A DNA stretch of 5,710 bases from positions 1 to 5,710 of the forward strand of contig JANLIP010000104.1 of assembly GCA_024654165.1 (NCBI GenBank), written 5' to 3'. Below the pieces are notes generated by a model. The model was not told the origin of the DNA, made no database searches, and saw nothing but the letters and a program-made list of their open reading frames with translations. This DNA is from Candidatus Kaiserbacteria bacterium. GTDB lineage: Bacteria > Patescibacteriota > Minisyncoccia > Phycocordibacterales > UBA2100. Below are positions 1-5,633 of the stretch, one piece after another. Made by a program: the position numbers and the translations under genes. The first letter of the stretch is position 1; each line of letters starts with the position of its first letter.

Positions 1-1526
1 TTATCTTTTGCAGTAACGCTCAATATGCCGTTCGCATCTATATCAAACTTGACCTCAACCTGGGGCATTCCGCGCGGAGCCGGCGGTATTCCGTCCAAAT
101 TAAATCTTCCAAGCGATTTATTATCCCCAGCCATTGGCCTTTCTCCCTGTACGATATGGATTTCAACTGACGGCTGGTTATCTGACGCGGTAGAGAAAAC
201 CTGCGAGCGCGATGTGGGGATTGTCGTGTTGCGCTCAATGATTTTTGTAGCCACTCCTCCCAATGTTTCAATTCCCATTGATAGCGGAATCACGTCCAAG
301 AGCAGGACGTCTTTAACATCGCCCTGCAAGATTCCACCCTGAATAGCCGCGCCGATGGCGACCACTTCATCAGGATTCACAGTCATGTTTGGTTTCTTTT
401 TGAAGAAGTCTTCAACGGCCTTTTGCAGAGCCGGCATGCGCGTTTGTCCGCCCACGAGAATAACCTCGTTCAAATCACCAATCTTGAACGGAGACGCATC
501 CATCGCGCGCTTTGTAATTTCCATTGCCTGCTGGATAAATTCACCGGAAATGTCCTCCAATTTTGCCCTTGTCATTTTTACGAGCAGGTGGCGCGGGCCG
601 GACGAATCAGAAGTTATGAACGGAATGTTCACTTCGGTTTCCTTGGCTGAAGAAAGCTCTATTTTGGCTTTTTCCGCTGCCTCATCCAAGCGCTGGCGCG
701 CTAGCGGGTCATTCCTTACGTCTATCCCCGACTCCTTTTTAAACTCGTCGGCAATCCATGACATTATCTTTTGGTCTATATCTTTTCCGCCTAAGTGCGC
801 ATCCCCGTCTGTTGAGCGCACTTCTATCACATCGTCTCCTACCTCCAAGACAGAGATATCAAAAGTGCCTCCGCCGAAGTCAAAGACAACAATTTTCTCG
901 TTCTTTCCCGACGCTTCGGTCGGGACCCCGACCCCGTCAGGGCGTCGGGGCTTTTTTCCAAACCCGTATGCGAGCGCCGCCGCCGTCGGTTCATTGATGA
1001 TGCGCTTCACATCCAATCCGGCAATTTTTCCCGCGTCGCGCGTCGCTTGGCGCTGGGCATCGTTGAAGTATGCGGGCACTGTGATGACAGCTTCTGTAAT
1101 AGTCTCTCCAAGTTTTGCTTCGGCGTCCTGCTTCAGTTTCTGCAGAATCATTGCTGAAACTTCTTCGGGGCGGTACCACTTTGCCTGTGGTGAGCCTGTC
1201 GCACCATCTCCCATGTGGACCTCTATCCCGCCGTTGTCAGATTTGCGCATTTCAAAAGGCACCGCTGTGCGGTCTTTCTCAACTGCCTTCTCGCCAAAAG
1301 AGTGTCCGATAAAGCGTTTTATTTGGTATATGGTGTTCTTGGGATTTGTCACTCCCTGCCGGCGCGCCAAAAGCCCCACGAGCTTTTCTCCCGTCTTTGA
1401 AATTGCAACTACCGATGGCGTTGTTCGCGCGCCTTCTGCGTTTTCAATGATTTCCGGTTCCCCGCTTCGCACCACAGCGACTGCGGAATTTGTTGTTCCT
1501 AAGTCAATCCCAATTATTTTACTCAT
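1..1526 (-). CDS. dnaK: Molecular chaperone DnaK (Hsp70), 3' end outside window
   Basis: ATP-dependent cytoplasmic Hsp70 that binds exposed hydrophobic peptides, with DnaJ and GrpE as partners. About 508 codons are visible, starting [14 protein letters not shown] (phosphate-1 motif, residues 5-14). Further landmarks are [29 protein letters not shown] ending near residue 188, DFGGGTFD (216-223, phosphate-2), [11 protein letters not shown] (adenosine region), the interdomain linker [16 protein letters not shown], and the substrate-binding beta domain up to VTAKD. By comparison with E. coli DnaK (638 residues), the rest of the beta domain and the helical lid lie beyond position 1. The ATG at 1526 is 10 nt after the grpE stop. 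The sequence upstream is AATAAATAAT, with no Shine-Dalgarno motif. It is surely co-transcribed with grpE. An unusual insert occupies about residues 191-208 (see the repeat at 907-950). The reading frame is intact throughout the visible part. Confidence 0.98.
   Translation of the reverse strand, partial: MSKIIGIDLGTTNSAVAVVRSGEPEIIENAEGARTTPSVVAISKTGEKLVGLLARRQGVTNPKNTIYQIKRFIGHSFGEKAVEKDRTAVPFEMRKSDNGGIEVHMGDGATGSPQAKWYRPEEVSAMILQKLKQDAEAKLGETITEAVITVPAYFNDAQRQATRDAGKIAGLDVKRIINEPTAAALAYGFGKKPRRPDGVGVPTEASGKNEKIVVFDFGGGTFDISVLEVGDDVIEVRSTDGDAHLGGKDIDQKIMSWIADEFKKESGIDVRNDPLARQRLDEAAEKAKIELSSAKETEVNIPFITSDSSGPRHLLVKMTRAKLEDISGEFIQQAMEITKRAMDASPFKIGDLNEVILVGGQTRMPALQKAVEDFFKKKPNMTVNPDEVVAIGAAIQGGILQGDVKDVLLLDVIPLSMGIETLGGVATKIIERNTTIPTSRSQVFSTASDNQPSVEIHIVQGERPMAGDNKSLGRFNLDGIPPAPRGMPQVEVKFDIDANGILSVTAKD
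907..950. repeat. In-frame GC-rich palindromic insert within dnaK
   Basis: This stretch is packed with inverted repeats. 907-912 (CCCGAC) pairs with 919-924 (GTCGGG). 926-932 (CCCCGAC) pairs with 944-950 (GTCGGGG), with three more inner pairs. 907-913 also pairs with 943-949, so alternative folds exist. Translated in the dnaK frame it falls within [18 protein letters not shown] (residues 191-208), between LAYG and DFGGGTFD. The [14 protein letters not shown] spacing is 27 residues here against 13 in E. coli DnaK as I recall that sequence. The position corresponds to a loop between the two conserved motifs, so the insert is probably surface exposed and tolerated. It resembles in kind the in-frame palindromic elements known from Rickettsia, but I cannot assign a named family. 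Confidence 0.7.
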
Positions 1527-1536
1527 ATTATTTATT

Positions 1537-2136
1537 CTATTCTTTATGCGCGACAATCGCAACCTGTGCAGGACGGATTATTCTTTCCGCGGTTTTGTAT
1601 CCGCGCCGTAAAACTTTTGCAATACTTCCGGGCGCGCTATTTTCATTTAATTCTTGCACGGCATCGTGCAGTGTCGGATCAAATGCGTCTCCAATTTCAG
1701 CGTAAGCGGTAACCCCCTGATTTAAAAGTGCGGTAATAAGTTGAGAACGGACATTTTCCATTCCAATCCTCCAGTTTGAATCCATTTTTGCCCAAGCATC
1801 GCTTGCAATTGCCATATCAAAACTGTCCAATGCAGGAATAATATCCTCTATTAGAGCGTCGCGAGAGCGGTTTCCCGAGCGTTCTGCCATGAGCACCGCG
1901 TCTTTGCGGGAATTGATAGAATCGGCCTTGCATCTCTGCCAGCCTATCAAGTATTCTTGTTTCTCCGCCTTGCATTTCTCCAGCTCGGCTCGTAATGTCT
2001 TCAATTTATCTGCCAGAGTTGCGGAACCCTGCTCTTCGGAATCAACCTCAAAATCTCCTGATGCAGGTTCTATCTTAACTTCTTCAGAATTCTCGGGAGA
2101 ATCCGTTTCTTTTTTATCTTTCTTCCCCCACGTCAT
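1537..2136 (-). CDS. grpE: Nucleotide exchange factor GrpE
   Basis: Dimeric cochaperone that speeds ADP release from DnaK. It is 199 residues long, normal for the family. Residues 1-40 are a charged, disordered, acidic leader. Residues 41-90 are a charged helix suited to the long GrpE coiled coil. Residues 93-140 ([18 protein letters not shown] and following) form the dimerisation helices. Residues 145-197 are the beta wing with the conserved FDPTLHDAV (152-160) and the terminal [17 protein letters not shown]. The ATG at 2136 is the only sensible start, since no ATG, GTG or TTG lies in the same frame just upstream. It has no ribosome binding site, and a good -10 box ends only 7 nt before it, which suggests a leaderless message. 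It is followed by dnaK after 10 nt. hrcA is not next to it. The upstream neighbour is rpsI. Confidence 0.97.
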   Translation of the reverse strand: MTWGKKDKKETDSPENSEEVKIEPASGDFEVDSEEQGSATLADKLKTLRAELEKCKAEKQEYLIGWQRCKADSINSRKDAVLMAERSGNRSRDALIEDIIPALDSFDMAIASDAWAKMDSNWRIGMENVRSQLITALLNQGVTAYAEIGDAFDPTLHDAVQELNENSAPGSIAKVLRRGYKTAERIIRPAQVAIVAHKE

Positions 2137-2141
2137 GCCCG

Positions 2142-2153
2142 AGAGTATACTCT
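2142..2153. promoter_or_regulatory. Perfect 12-bp palindrome over the grpE -10 box (possible operator)
   Basis: AGAGTATACTCT is identical to its reverse complement and fully covers the predicted -10 box TATACT. A dimeric repressor bound here would block the promoter. It is not CIRCE, the HrcA operator (TTAGCACTC-N9-GAGTGCTAA), and I recognise no other named operator. Part of the symmetry follows from the -10 box itself, so the palindrome could be fortuitous. Confidence 0.3.
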
Positions 2154-2172
2154 GTGCGATAGTCCCAGTCCA
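2144..2172 (-). promoter_or_regulatory. Predicted sigma-70 type promoter for grpE-dnaK
   Basis: On the minus strand, TGGACT (2172-2167, 4 of 6 matches to TTGACA) is followed by a 17-nt spacer and TATACT (2149-2144, 5 of 6 matches to TATAAT). Normal spacing puts the transcription start at about 2137-2136, at or next to the A of the grpE ATG. The site lies just downstream of the terminator at 2197-2229, where a new transcription unit would be expected to start. This is a motif-based prediction only. Confidence 0.65.
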
Positions 2173-2196
2173 TATTTTCAGTTCTCGCGTGCTGTA

Positions 2197-2229
2197 AAAA
2201 GAACGTCCGCTCTGTGCGGACGTTCTTTT
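2197..2229 (-). terminator. Intrinsic terminator ending the rpsM...rpsI operon
   Basis: A perfect 14-bp stem pairs 2197-2210 (AAAAGAACGTCCGC) with 2216-2229 around the 5-nt loop 2211-2215. Read on the minus strand the stem ends in TTCTTTTT, the U-tract expected of a Rho-independent terminator. It sits about 112 nt past the rpsI stop and just before the grpE promoter, so it separates the ribosomal operon from the chaperone operon. The plus strand also ends in a T-rich run, so it could act in both directions, but no plus-strand gene is present. Confidence 0.85.
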
Positions 2230-2239
2230 CTGTCTTTAT

Positions 2240-2252
2240 CGTTTTGACCACT
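2240..2252 (-). repeat. Second copy of the rpsI 3'-terminal coding sequence
   Basis: CGTTTTGACCACT (plus strand) is an exact 13-bp copy of 2346-2358, which encodes the S9 C-terminus QWSKR. Similarity extends further if one base is gapped (CCGC against CCGCG before it on the minus strand). In the frame one base off from rpsI this copy also reads REWSKR followed by TAA. The copies are 106 bp apart. A chance 13-bp match within such a short region is very unlikely, so this is a real duplication: a target-site duplication around an inserted element, or a remnant tail. Confidence 0.7.
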
Positions 2253-2260
2253 CGCGGTCC

Positions 2261-2282
2261 TGGGAAACCGACGGTTTTCCCA
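2261..2282. repeat. Hairpin in the intergenic region, 9 bp with one bulge
   Basis: 2261-2269 pairs with 2273-2282, leaving T2275 bulged and a 3-nt loop. The sequence is GGGAAACC followed by GGTTTTCCC on the plus strand. No U-tract follows on either strand, so it is unlikely to be a terminator itself. It is part of the stretch between the two S9-tail copies. Confidence 0.5.
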
Positions 2283-2294
2283 ATCCTTCCTGCA

Positions 2295-2314
2295 CGGGGA
2301 ACTCCCGTTCCCCG
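2295..2314. repeat. Perfect 8-bp hairpin downstream of rpsI
   Basis: CGGGGAAC (2295-2302) pairs perfectly with GTTCCCCG (2307-2314) around the 4-nt loop TCCC. Its C-rich strand supplies two of the runs of the G-quadruplex motif at 2304-2328, so the two structures cannot both form on one RNA. No U-tract follows. Confidence 0.6.
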
Positions 2315-2328
2315 ACCCCCTCCCACCC
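2304..2328 (-). other. Putative G-quadruplex in the rpsI 3' untranslated region
   Basis: The minus (mRNA) strand has five G-runs of lengths 3, 3, 5, 4 and 3, separated by loops of 1, 1, 2 and 3 nt, all within 25 nt and starting about 14 nt after the rpsI stop codon. This more than satisfies the usual four-run pattern with loops of 1-7 nt, and such short loops favour a stable parallel quadruplex, especially in RNA. Whether it folds in the cell is unknown. It overlaps the hairpin at 2295-2314. Confidence 0.6.
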
Positions 2329-2341
2329 GCAACGCTCAAAA

Positions 2342-2737
2342 CTAACGTTTTGACCACTGCGGGGCTCGGCGGGCCTTCTTGAGGCCGAATTTTTTGCGTT
2401 CCTTTTTGCGCGGGTCGCGCTTCAAAAATCCTCGCTGTTTCAAATCCTTGCGGAATTCAGGAGTGATTTCCGTAAGAGCGCGTGAAATTGCATGCCGTAC
2501 TGCGGTAGCCTGGCCCTTGTGGCCTCCGCCGGATACGTGCACAGAAACCGCATATGCGGAGTTGGTGGAAGTGAGAGATTCAAAAGCCGTTTTAACAAGA
2601 ACAGCGAGAGGAAAATATTCCTCGGCAGTCTTTCCGTTCACTGTCATTGAAGAATGCTTCGCAGGGACAAGGCGTACGCGCGCACTCGCTGTCTTTCTTC
2701 GTCCTACTGCCTCTACGTATCTTTCTTTGGTTGCCAT
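2342..2737 (-). CDS. rpsI: 30S ribosomal protein S9 (uS9)
   Basis: Small-subunit head protein whose C-terminal tail reaches the P-site tRNA anticodon region. It is 131 residues, close to the bacterial norm of about 130. Family landmarks are YVEAVGRRKTASARVRL near the N-terminus, VHVSGGGHKGQATAVRHAISRAL in the middle, and the basic tail FLKRDPRKKERKKFGLKKAR ending in PQWSKR; the usual family ending is FSKR. ATG at 2737, 13 nt after the rplM stop, with AT-rich sequence and no Shine-Dalgarno motif upstream. It is the last gene of the operon. rplM-rpsI is a classic conserved pair. Its terminal 13 bp are duplicated 106 bp downstream. Confidence 0.98.
   Translation of the reverse strand: MATKERYVEAVGRRKTASARVRLVPAKHSSMTVNGKTAEEYFPLAVLVKTAFESLTSTNSAYAVSVHVSGGGHKGQATAVRHAISRALTEITPEFRKDLKQRGFLKRDPRKKERKKFGLKKARRAPQWSKR
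2346..2358 (-). repeat. First copy of the repeat, inside the rpsI 3' end
   Basis: The partner of the repeat at 2240-2252. Here the 13 bp lie in frame in rpsI and encode most of the functional C-terminal QWSKR before the TAG stop at 2344-2342. It also overlaps a 7-bp inverted repeat (2336-2342 with 2347-2353, TCAAAAC and GTTTTGA) that spans the stop codon. Confidence 0.7.
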
Positions 2738-2750
2738 GGTATTAAATTAT

Positions 2751-3104
2751 TTAAACGGTTATTTTAAGATTCTTCATTCTGCCGACGCGCAATGTGTTTC
2801 GCGGAAGCATTCTCTCAATTGCTCGGCGAAGAGGTTCGGCATGCCCTTTGCGTACTTGGAGCTTGCCCAGCGCCTCTGTCTTCAATCCGCCGGGATAGCC
2901 CGAGTAAGAGGTGTATTTTTTCCCAAGACTCTTGCGGTCTGTAGTGATAAGCTTGCCGGCGTTCAAAATATTTACCTTAACCGGCGAAGCGATGTTGGGC
3001 GTGTATCTGGCCTCGGTCTTGCCCATCAGGGTCTTTGCAGCAAGAGAGGCCACGCGGCCCAAGGTCATACCGCTCGCATCTATTGTGTACTGCGTAGTTT
3101 CCAT
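2751..3104 (-). CDS. rplM: 50S ribosomal protein L13 (uL13)
   Basis: Early-assembling 23S rRNA-binding protein of the large subunit. The N-terminal YTIDASGMTLGRVASLAAKT matches the family's WYVVDATGKTLGRLAT region. YTSYSGYPGGLKTEALGKL and RRAIERMLPRNTLRVGRMKNLK match the conserved centre and the signature near the end. I chose the ATG at 3104 (117 residues). It follows the rplQ stop by 1 nt and is preceded by GAAATAAT, like the upstream context of dnaK and rpsK. The ATG at 3116 would add MRNN and overlap rplQ by 11 nt, and cannot be excluded. The protein is shorter than E. coli L13 (142 residues), lacking some N-terminal residues and the C-terminal extension. Confidence 0.96.
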   Translation of the reverse strand: METTQYTIDASGMTLGRVASLAAKTLMGKTEARYTPNIASPVKVNILNAGKLITTDRKSLGKKYTSYSGYPGGLKTEALGKLQVRKGHAEPLRRAIERMLPRNTLRVGRMKNLKITV

Positions 3105-3105
3105 A

Positions 3106-3474
3106 TTATTTCTCATCGGCGCTCACAAGCTCAATGCGCGCAGATTCAATCGCACGCTTGCCCACGCGCCCCAATCTTACGATTCTTGTGTATCCGCCAA
3201 TGCGCTTTTTAAATCTTGGCGCAATCGTGCTGTGCAATTTGAGCACTGCGTCCGGCGCTCCGCCCATGCGGGAAGAAACAGCTCTGCGAGAGGCAACAGT
3301 ATTTGCCTTGCTTGCAGTAATTATCCTTTCAACAAAAGGACGCAATTCTTTCGCACGCGCAATAGTCGTAGTGATTCCTTCTGAAAGGAAAAGCGAGCGC
3401 GCCAGACTGCGCAGAAGCGCCTCGCGCTGTCCGCTTTTGCGTCCTAATGTGCGCGTCTTCTTATGGTGCTTCAT
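3106..3474 (-). CDS. rplQ: 50S ribosomal protein L17 (bL17)
   Basis: Bacterial-specific large-subunit protein near the exit tunnel. It is 122 residues, in the family range. The N-terminus MKHHKKTRTLGRKSGQREAL corresponds to the MRHRKxGRxLxRxxxHR block, followed by EGITTTIARAKELRPFVERIIT and the C-terminal RFKKRIGGYTRIVRL...ARIELV. The start at 3474 is 31 nt after the rpoA stop; GTTGATTT precedes it, with no Shine-Dalgarno motif. The rpoA-rplQ order is the one found in most bacteria. The stop is one base from the preferred rplM start, suggesting coupled translation. Confidence 0.98.
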   Translation of the reverse strand: MKHHKKTRTLGRKSGQREALLRSLARSLFLSEGITTTIARAKELRPFVERIITASKANTVASRRAVSSRMGGAPDAVLKLHSTIAPRFKKRIGGYTRIVRLGRVGKRAIESARIELVSADEK

Positions 3475-3505
3475 AAATCAACAGTTCCGATTAATCAATT
3501 TTGAT

Positions 3506-4483
3506 TTATTGAGAGCGCAGGGTGAGACCGAGATTTGATAGAGCGCGCTTAATATCTTGCAAGCCCTTCTGGCCTAACCCTTCAATGGAAAGAAGGTCGT
3601 CTTCGCGTTTGCGCACAAGCCCGCCCACAGTTCGGATTGAGACGTTGTCCAAAGCGTCCTCAACACGCTGTGGCAATTTGAGCTCGGTGATGCGCGTCTT
3701 CAATACTTCAGAATCAAGAGCCGGTTTATCATCTTTCCCGCCGTCTTTGGATTTAGAAGAACGAGAACCTGTCTCATCTTCTCCTGTGTCTTCTTCTTTG
3801 AAGCCGACAACTGCCTTAAGCTGGTGGATCATCGTCTCAATCGCCCGCTCAAGCGCTTCTCGCGGAGCAATAGTGCCGTCTGTCTCAATCAAAATGCGCA
3901 GTCGGTTGAAATCAGTTCTGTCGCCGACGCGCATGTTTTCTACTTCATAGTTCACTCGGCGGATGGGAGAGAAAATCGCGTCCAGTGCAATGGCGCCGAT
4001 GTCCACCCTCTCTTTCTGGTGCGATTCTTTCGGCACATATCCAAGGCCTCGTTCAGCGCGAAGTTCAATTTCAAGAGTTGTCTTCCCTGTGAGTTCGGCA
4101 ATGTGGCTTTCAGGGTTCAAGATTTCCACTTGGCCGGGAAGCTTCAAATCGCTTGCAGTAACTTCCTTCGGGCCCTTTACTGTAAGGCTTATTGTTTGAG
4201 GTTCGTCTGTAAGGATTCGCAGTCGGATCTTTCTAATATTAAGAAGAATGGTTACCACATCCTCTTTCACGCCCTCTATTGTAGAGAATTCGTGCGGAAC
4301 TCCGGGGATTTTTACGTGCGTGACAGCAGCTCCAGGCAAAGATGATAGGATTATGCGCCTAAGGGAATTGCCAAGCGTGTAGCCGTATCCCGGATATAGG
4401 CCGTCTATCTCATATGTACCGCTCCTCTCTGATTCTGTAACAATTCTTGGCTTGGACGGGAGCGCGATGTGATAGTCAGACAT
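3506..4483 (-). CDS. rpoA: DNA-directed RNA polymerase subunit alpha
   Basis: The alpha dimer nucleates RNA polymerase assembly, and its C-terminal domain contacts DNA and activators. It is 325 residues, normal length. The N-terminal domain holds YPGYGYTLGNSLRRIILSSLPG (30-51, dimer and beta-binding region) and LDAIFSPIRRVNYEVENMRVGDRTDFNRLRI (about 167-197). An acidic then lysine/serine-rich linker spans about 228-258. The C-terminal helix-hairpin-helix domain (about 265-322) ends with LLSIEGLGQKGLQDIKRAL. By alignment from memory to E. coli, R265 is kept (R273) and K298 is kept (K306), but N268 is D276 and S299 is G307, both DNA-contact positions. The gene has its own predicted promoter upstream and is followed by rplQ. 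Confidence 0.98.
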   Translation of the reverse strand: MSDYHIALPSKPRIVTESERSGTYEIDGLYPGYGYTLGNSLRRIILSSLPGAAVTHVKIPGVPHEFSTIEGVKEDVVTILLNIRKIRLRILTDEPQTISLTVKGPKEVTASDLKLPGQVEILNPESHIAELTGKTTLEIELRAERGLGYVPKESHQKERVDIGAIALDAIFSPIRRVNYEVENMRVGDRTDFNRLRILIETDGTIAPREALERAIETMIHQLKAVVGFKEEDTGEDETGSRSSKSKDGGKDDKPALDSEVLKTRITELKLPQRVEDALDNVSIRTVGGLVRKREDDLLSIEGLGQKGLQDIKRALSNLGLTLRSQ

Positions 4484-4552
4484 AAATAAATTTTGAACGG
4501 TTAATTTTTAGCCAGTAATAAATTCCCCAAAAAGATTATAAAAGTGGTCGCT

Positions 4553-4581
4553 ATTATAGCATTATCTGCTATAAAACTCAA
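4553..4581 (-). promoter_or_regulatory. Predicted internal promoter for rpoA-rplQ-rplM-rpsI
   Basis: On the minus strand, TTGAGT (4581-4576, 4 of 6 matches) is followed by a 17-nt spacer and a perfect TATAAT (4558-4553), with an extended -10 TG at 4561-4560. The -35 lies inside the last codons of rpsD. The expected start is near 4546, giving a leader of about 62 nt before the rpoA ATG at 4483. A second TATAAT at 4540-4535 lacks a matching -35. The match to sigma-70 consensus is strong, but no activity data are available. Confidence 0.65.
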
Positions 4582-5179
4582 ATACGGTGGAATAATCAAT
4601 GCCTGCGTCTACCGGCGAATAAGCCGGCTCTCCGATAATTTCCGCATGCATCAAATTCGGGTCAAACTTTATCCAAGAAGTCTTTCTCAAAGAACCCGCC
4701 TCCTCCGGGTCGGTAATCTTGCCATACATTGAGCTTTTCCTGCTTCCCTCTCGCACATCAACTGAATCCCCCTTGCTTACTGCGTATGAAGGTATGGTAA
4801 TCCTCTCGCCGTTGATCATTATGTGGCCGTGCGAAACCATTTGGCGGGATGCTCGGCGAGTGGGTGCGAGCCCAGAGCGATACACGACGTTGTCCGCCCT
4901 CAATTCAAGCGTTCTGTGCAAAGAGAGAGCAGGGTCCTTAAGAGCGAAAGATGCCTTAACGTAATTTGAAAGTTGGCGCTCAGAAAGGCCGTAGGTGTAG
5001 CGAAGCTTTTGTTTCTCTAAAAGCTGGCGTCCGTAGTCAGACCCTCCTCGGCGCCCTCGGCGCTCTTTTGTGTTTTTGGTGCGCGCTTCCGACAAGGCAA
5101 ATTTCTGCGTTTGCGTCTGTTCAAAAACGCCCGCGCCTAGGCGTTTTGCAATTTTGTATTTTGAGCCGATTTTAAGCAT
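4562..5179 (-). CDS. rpsD: 30S ribosomal protein S4 (uS4)
   Basis: Primary 16S rRNA-binding protein that nucleates assembly of the 30S body. It is 205 residues, typical. An N-terminal extension and helical domain (1-90, including YGLSERQLSNYV) are followed by an S4 RNA-binding domain at about 91-150 (LELRADNVVYRSGLAPTRRASRQMVSHGHIMINGERI...), and the protein ends in VFEFYSR, the characteristic terminus. There is no cysteine, so this is the zinc-free form. ATG at 5179, 18 nt after the rpsK stop, preceded by AATTAATAAATATC with no Shine-Dalgarno motif. In E. coli S4 represses this operon, but I see no matching leader structure here. The promoter for rpoA begins within its 3' end. Confidence 0.98.
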   Translation of the reverse strand: MLKIGSKYKIAKRLGAGVFEQTQTQKFALSEARTKNTKERRGRRGGSDYGRQLLEKQKLRYTYGLSERQLSNYVKASFALKDPALSLHRTLELRADNVVYRSGLAPTRRASRQMVSHGHIMINGERITIPSYAVSKGDSVDVREGSRKSSMYGKITDPEEAGSLRKTSWIKFDPNLMHAEIIGEPAYSPVDAGIDYSTVFEFYSR

Positions 5180-5197
5180 GATATTTATTAATTGATA

Positions 5198-5632
5198 TTA
5201 AATCCTGCGCGGTTTTGCCGGGCGAGGACCATTGTGAGGGATTGGGGTATCGTCGGCAATACGCACAATGTCTATTCCTTTAGAAGAAAAAGCGCGCAAT
5301 GCAGATTCTCGCCCTGCTCCAACGCCTCGTATAACCACGTTTACCTCTTTTATCCCTATGATATTGGCCTTGTCTCCTACAATCTCTCCCACTTTAGCGG
5401 CCGCAAAGGGAGTTCCCTTTTTGGCTCCAGAAAAACCCAGCGCCCCGGAAGAAGACCATGCTACTGTGTTTCCGTTTACATCCGCAAGCAGGACTTTGGT
5501 GTTGTTGTAAGTCGCGTGGATATTCAGAGTGCCCTGGACAAGATTCTTCTTTGCAACGCGGGCCAAAGAGCGCGATTTGAGTCCCGCATCCACGCTTCCG
5601 CCTGATTTTCTGATGATACGTTTCTTTCCCAT
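5198..5632 (-). CDS. rpsK: 30S ribosomal protein S11 (uS11)
   Basis: Platform protein of the small subunit, next to the E site. It is 144 residues, slightly longer than E. coli S11 (129) because of the N-terminal extension (about 1-28). The core reads GTLNIHATYNNTKVLLADVNGN, WSSSGALGFSGAKKGTPFAA, VVIRGVGAGRESALRA and ends DDTPIPHNGPRPAKPRRI. N134-G135 matches the asparagine that is converted to isoaspartate in E. coli S11. ATG at 5632 is one base after the rpsM stop, so translation is probably coupled. AGACATAAT precedes it, with no Shine-Dalgarno motif. Confidence 0.98.
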   Translation of the reverse strand: MGKKRIIRKSGGSVDAGLKSRSLARVAKKNLVQGTLNIHATYNNTKVLLADVNGNTVAWSSSGALGFSGAKKGTPFAAAKVGEIVGDKANIIGIKEVNVVIRGVGAGRESALRAFSSKGIDIVRIADDTPIPHNGPRPAKPRRI

Positions 5633-5633
5633 A

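Larger units (their letters stand above)
2137..2341. other. Intergenic region between rpsI and grpE
   Basis: This is the longest non-coding stretch (205 nt). In transcription order it holds the G-quadruplex motif, two hairpins, the second S9-tail copy, the terminator and the grpE promoter with its palindrome. The part from about 2253 to 2341 is GC-rich and palindromic, unlike the surrounding genes, and looks inserted. No convincing protein or tRNA gene is present. Confidence 0.75.

Noticed and set aside
355..1611. Long plus-strand open frame (418 codons) opposite dnaK and the grpE end
   Set aside because: It is fully antisense to a well-supported dnaK, shows serine/proline-rich composition and no family motifs. 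Long antisense frames opposite Hsp70 genes are a known codon-bias artefact.
2150..2218. 9-bp direct repeat CTCTGTGCG at 2150-2158 and 2210-2218, in the grpE promoter and the terminator
   Set aside because: Short enough to arise by chance in a 200-nt region and not symmetric with either structure, so not counted as a regulatory repeat.
2114..2332. Minus-strand frame of 72 codons between rpsI and grpE, including a short ATG peptide starting at 2173
   Set aside because: It begins with TTG, runs through the G-rich run, hairpins, terminator and promoter, and overlaps the grpE start in another frame. No recognisable domain or ribosome binding site.
2336..2353. 7-bp inverted repeat over the rpsI stop codon as a possible terminator
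   Set aside because: Weak AT-rich stem with no following U-tract and overlapping coding sequence; more likely a by-product of the S9-tail sequence.
2379..3212. Plus-strand open frame of 277 codons opposite rpsI and rplM
   Set aside because: It is antisense to two clear ribosomal protein genes and has no recognisable motif. It is a shadow frame.
4535..4540. Second TATAAT in the rpoA leader
   Set aside because: No acceptable -35 hexamer lies 16-18 nt upstream, and AT-rich leaders yield such hexamers by chance.
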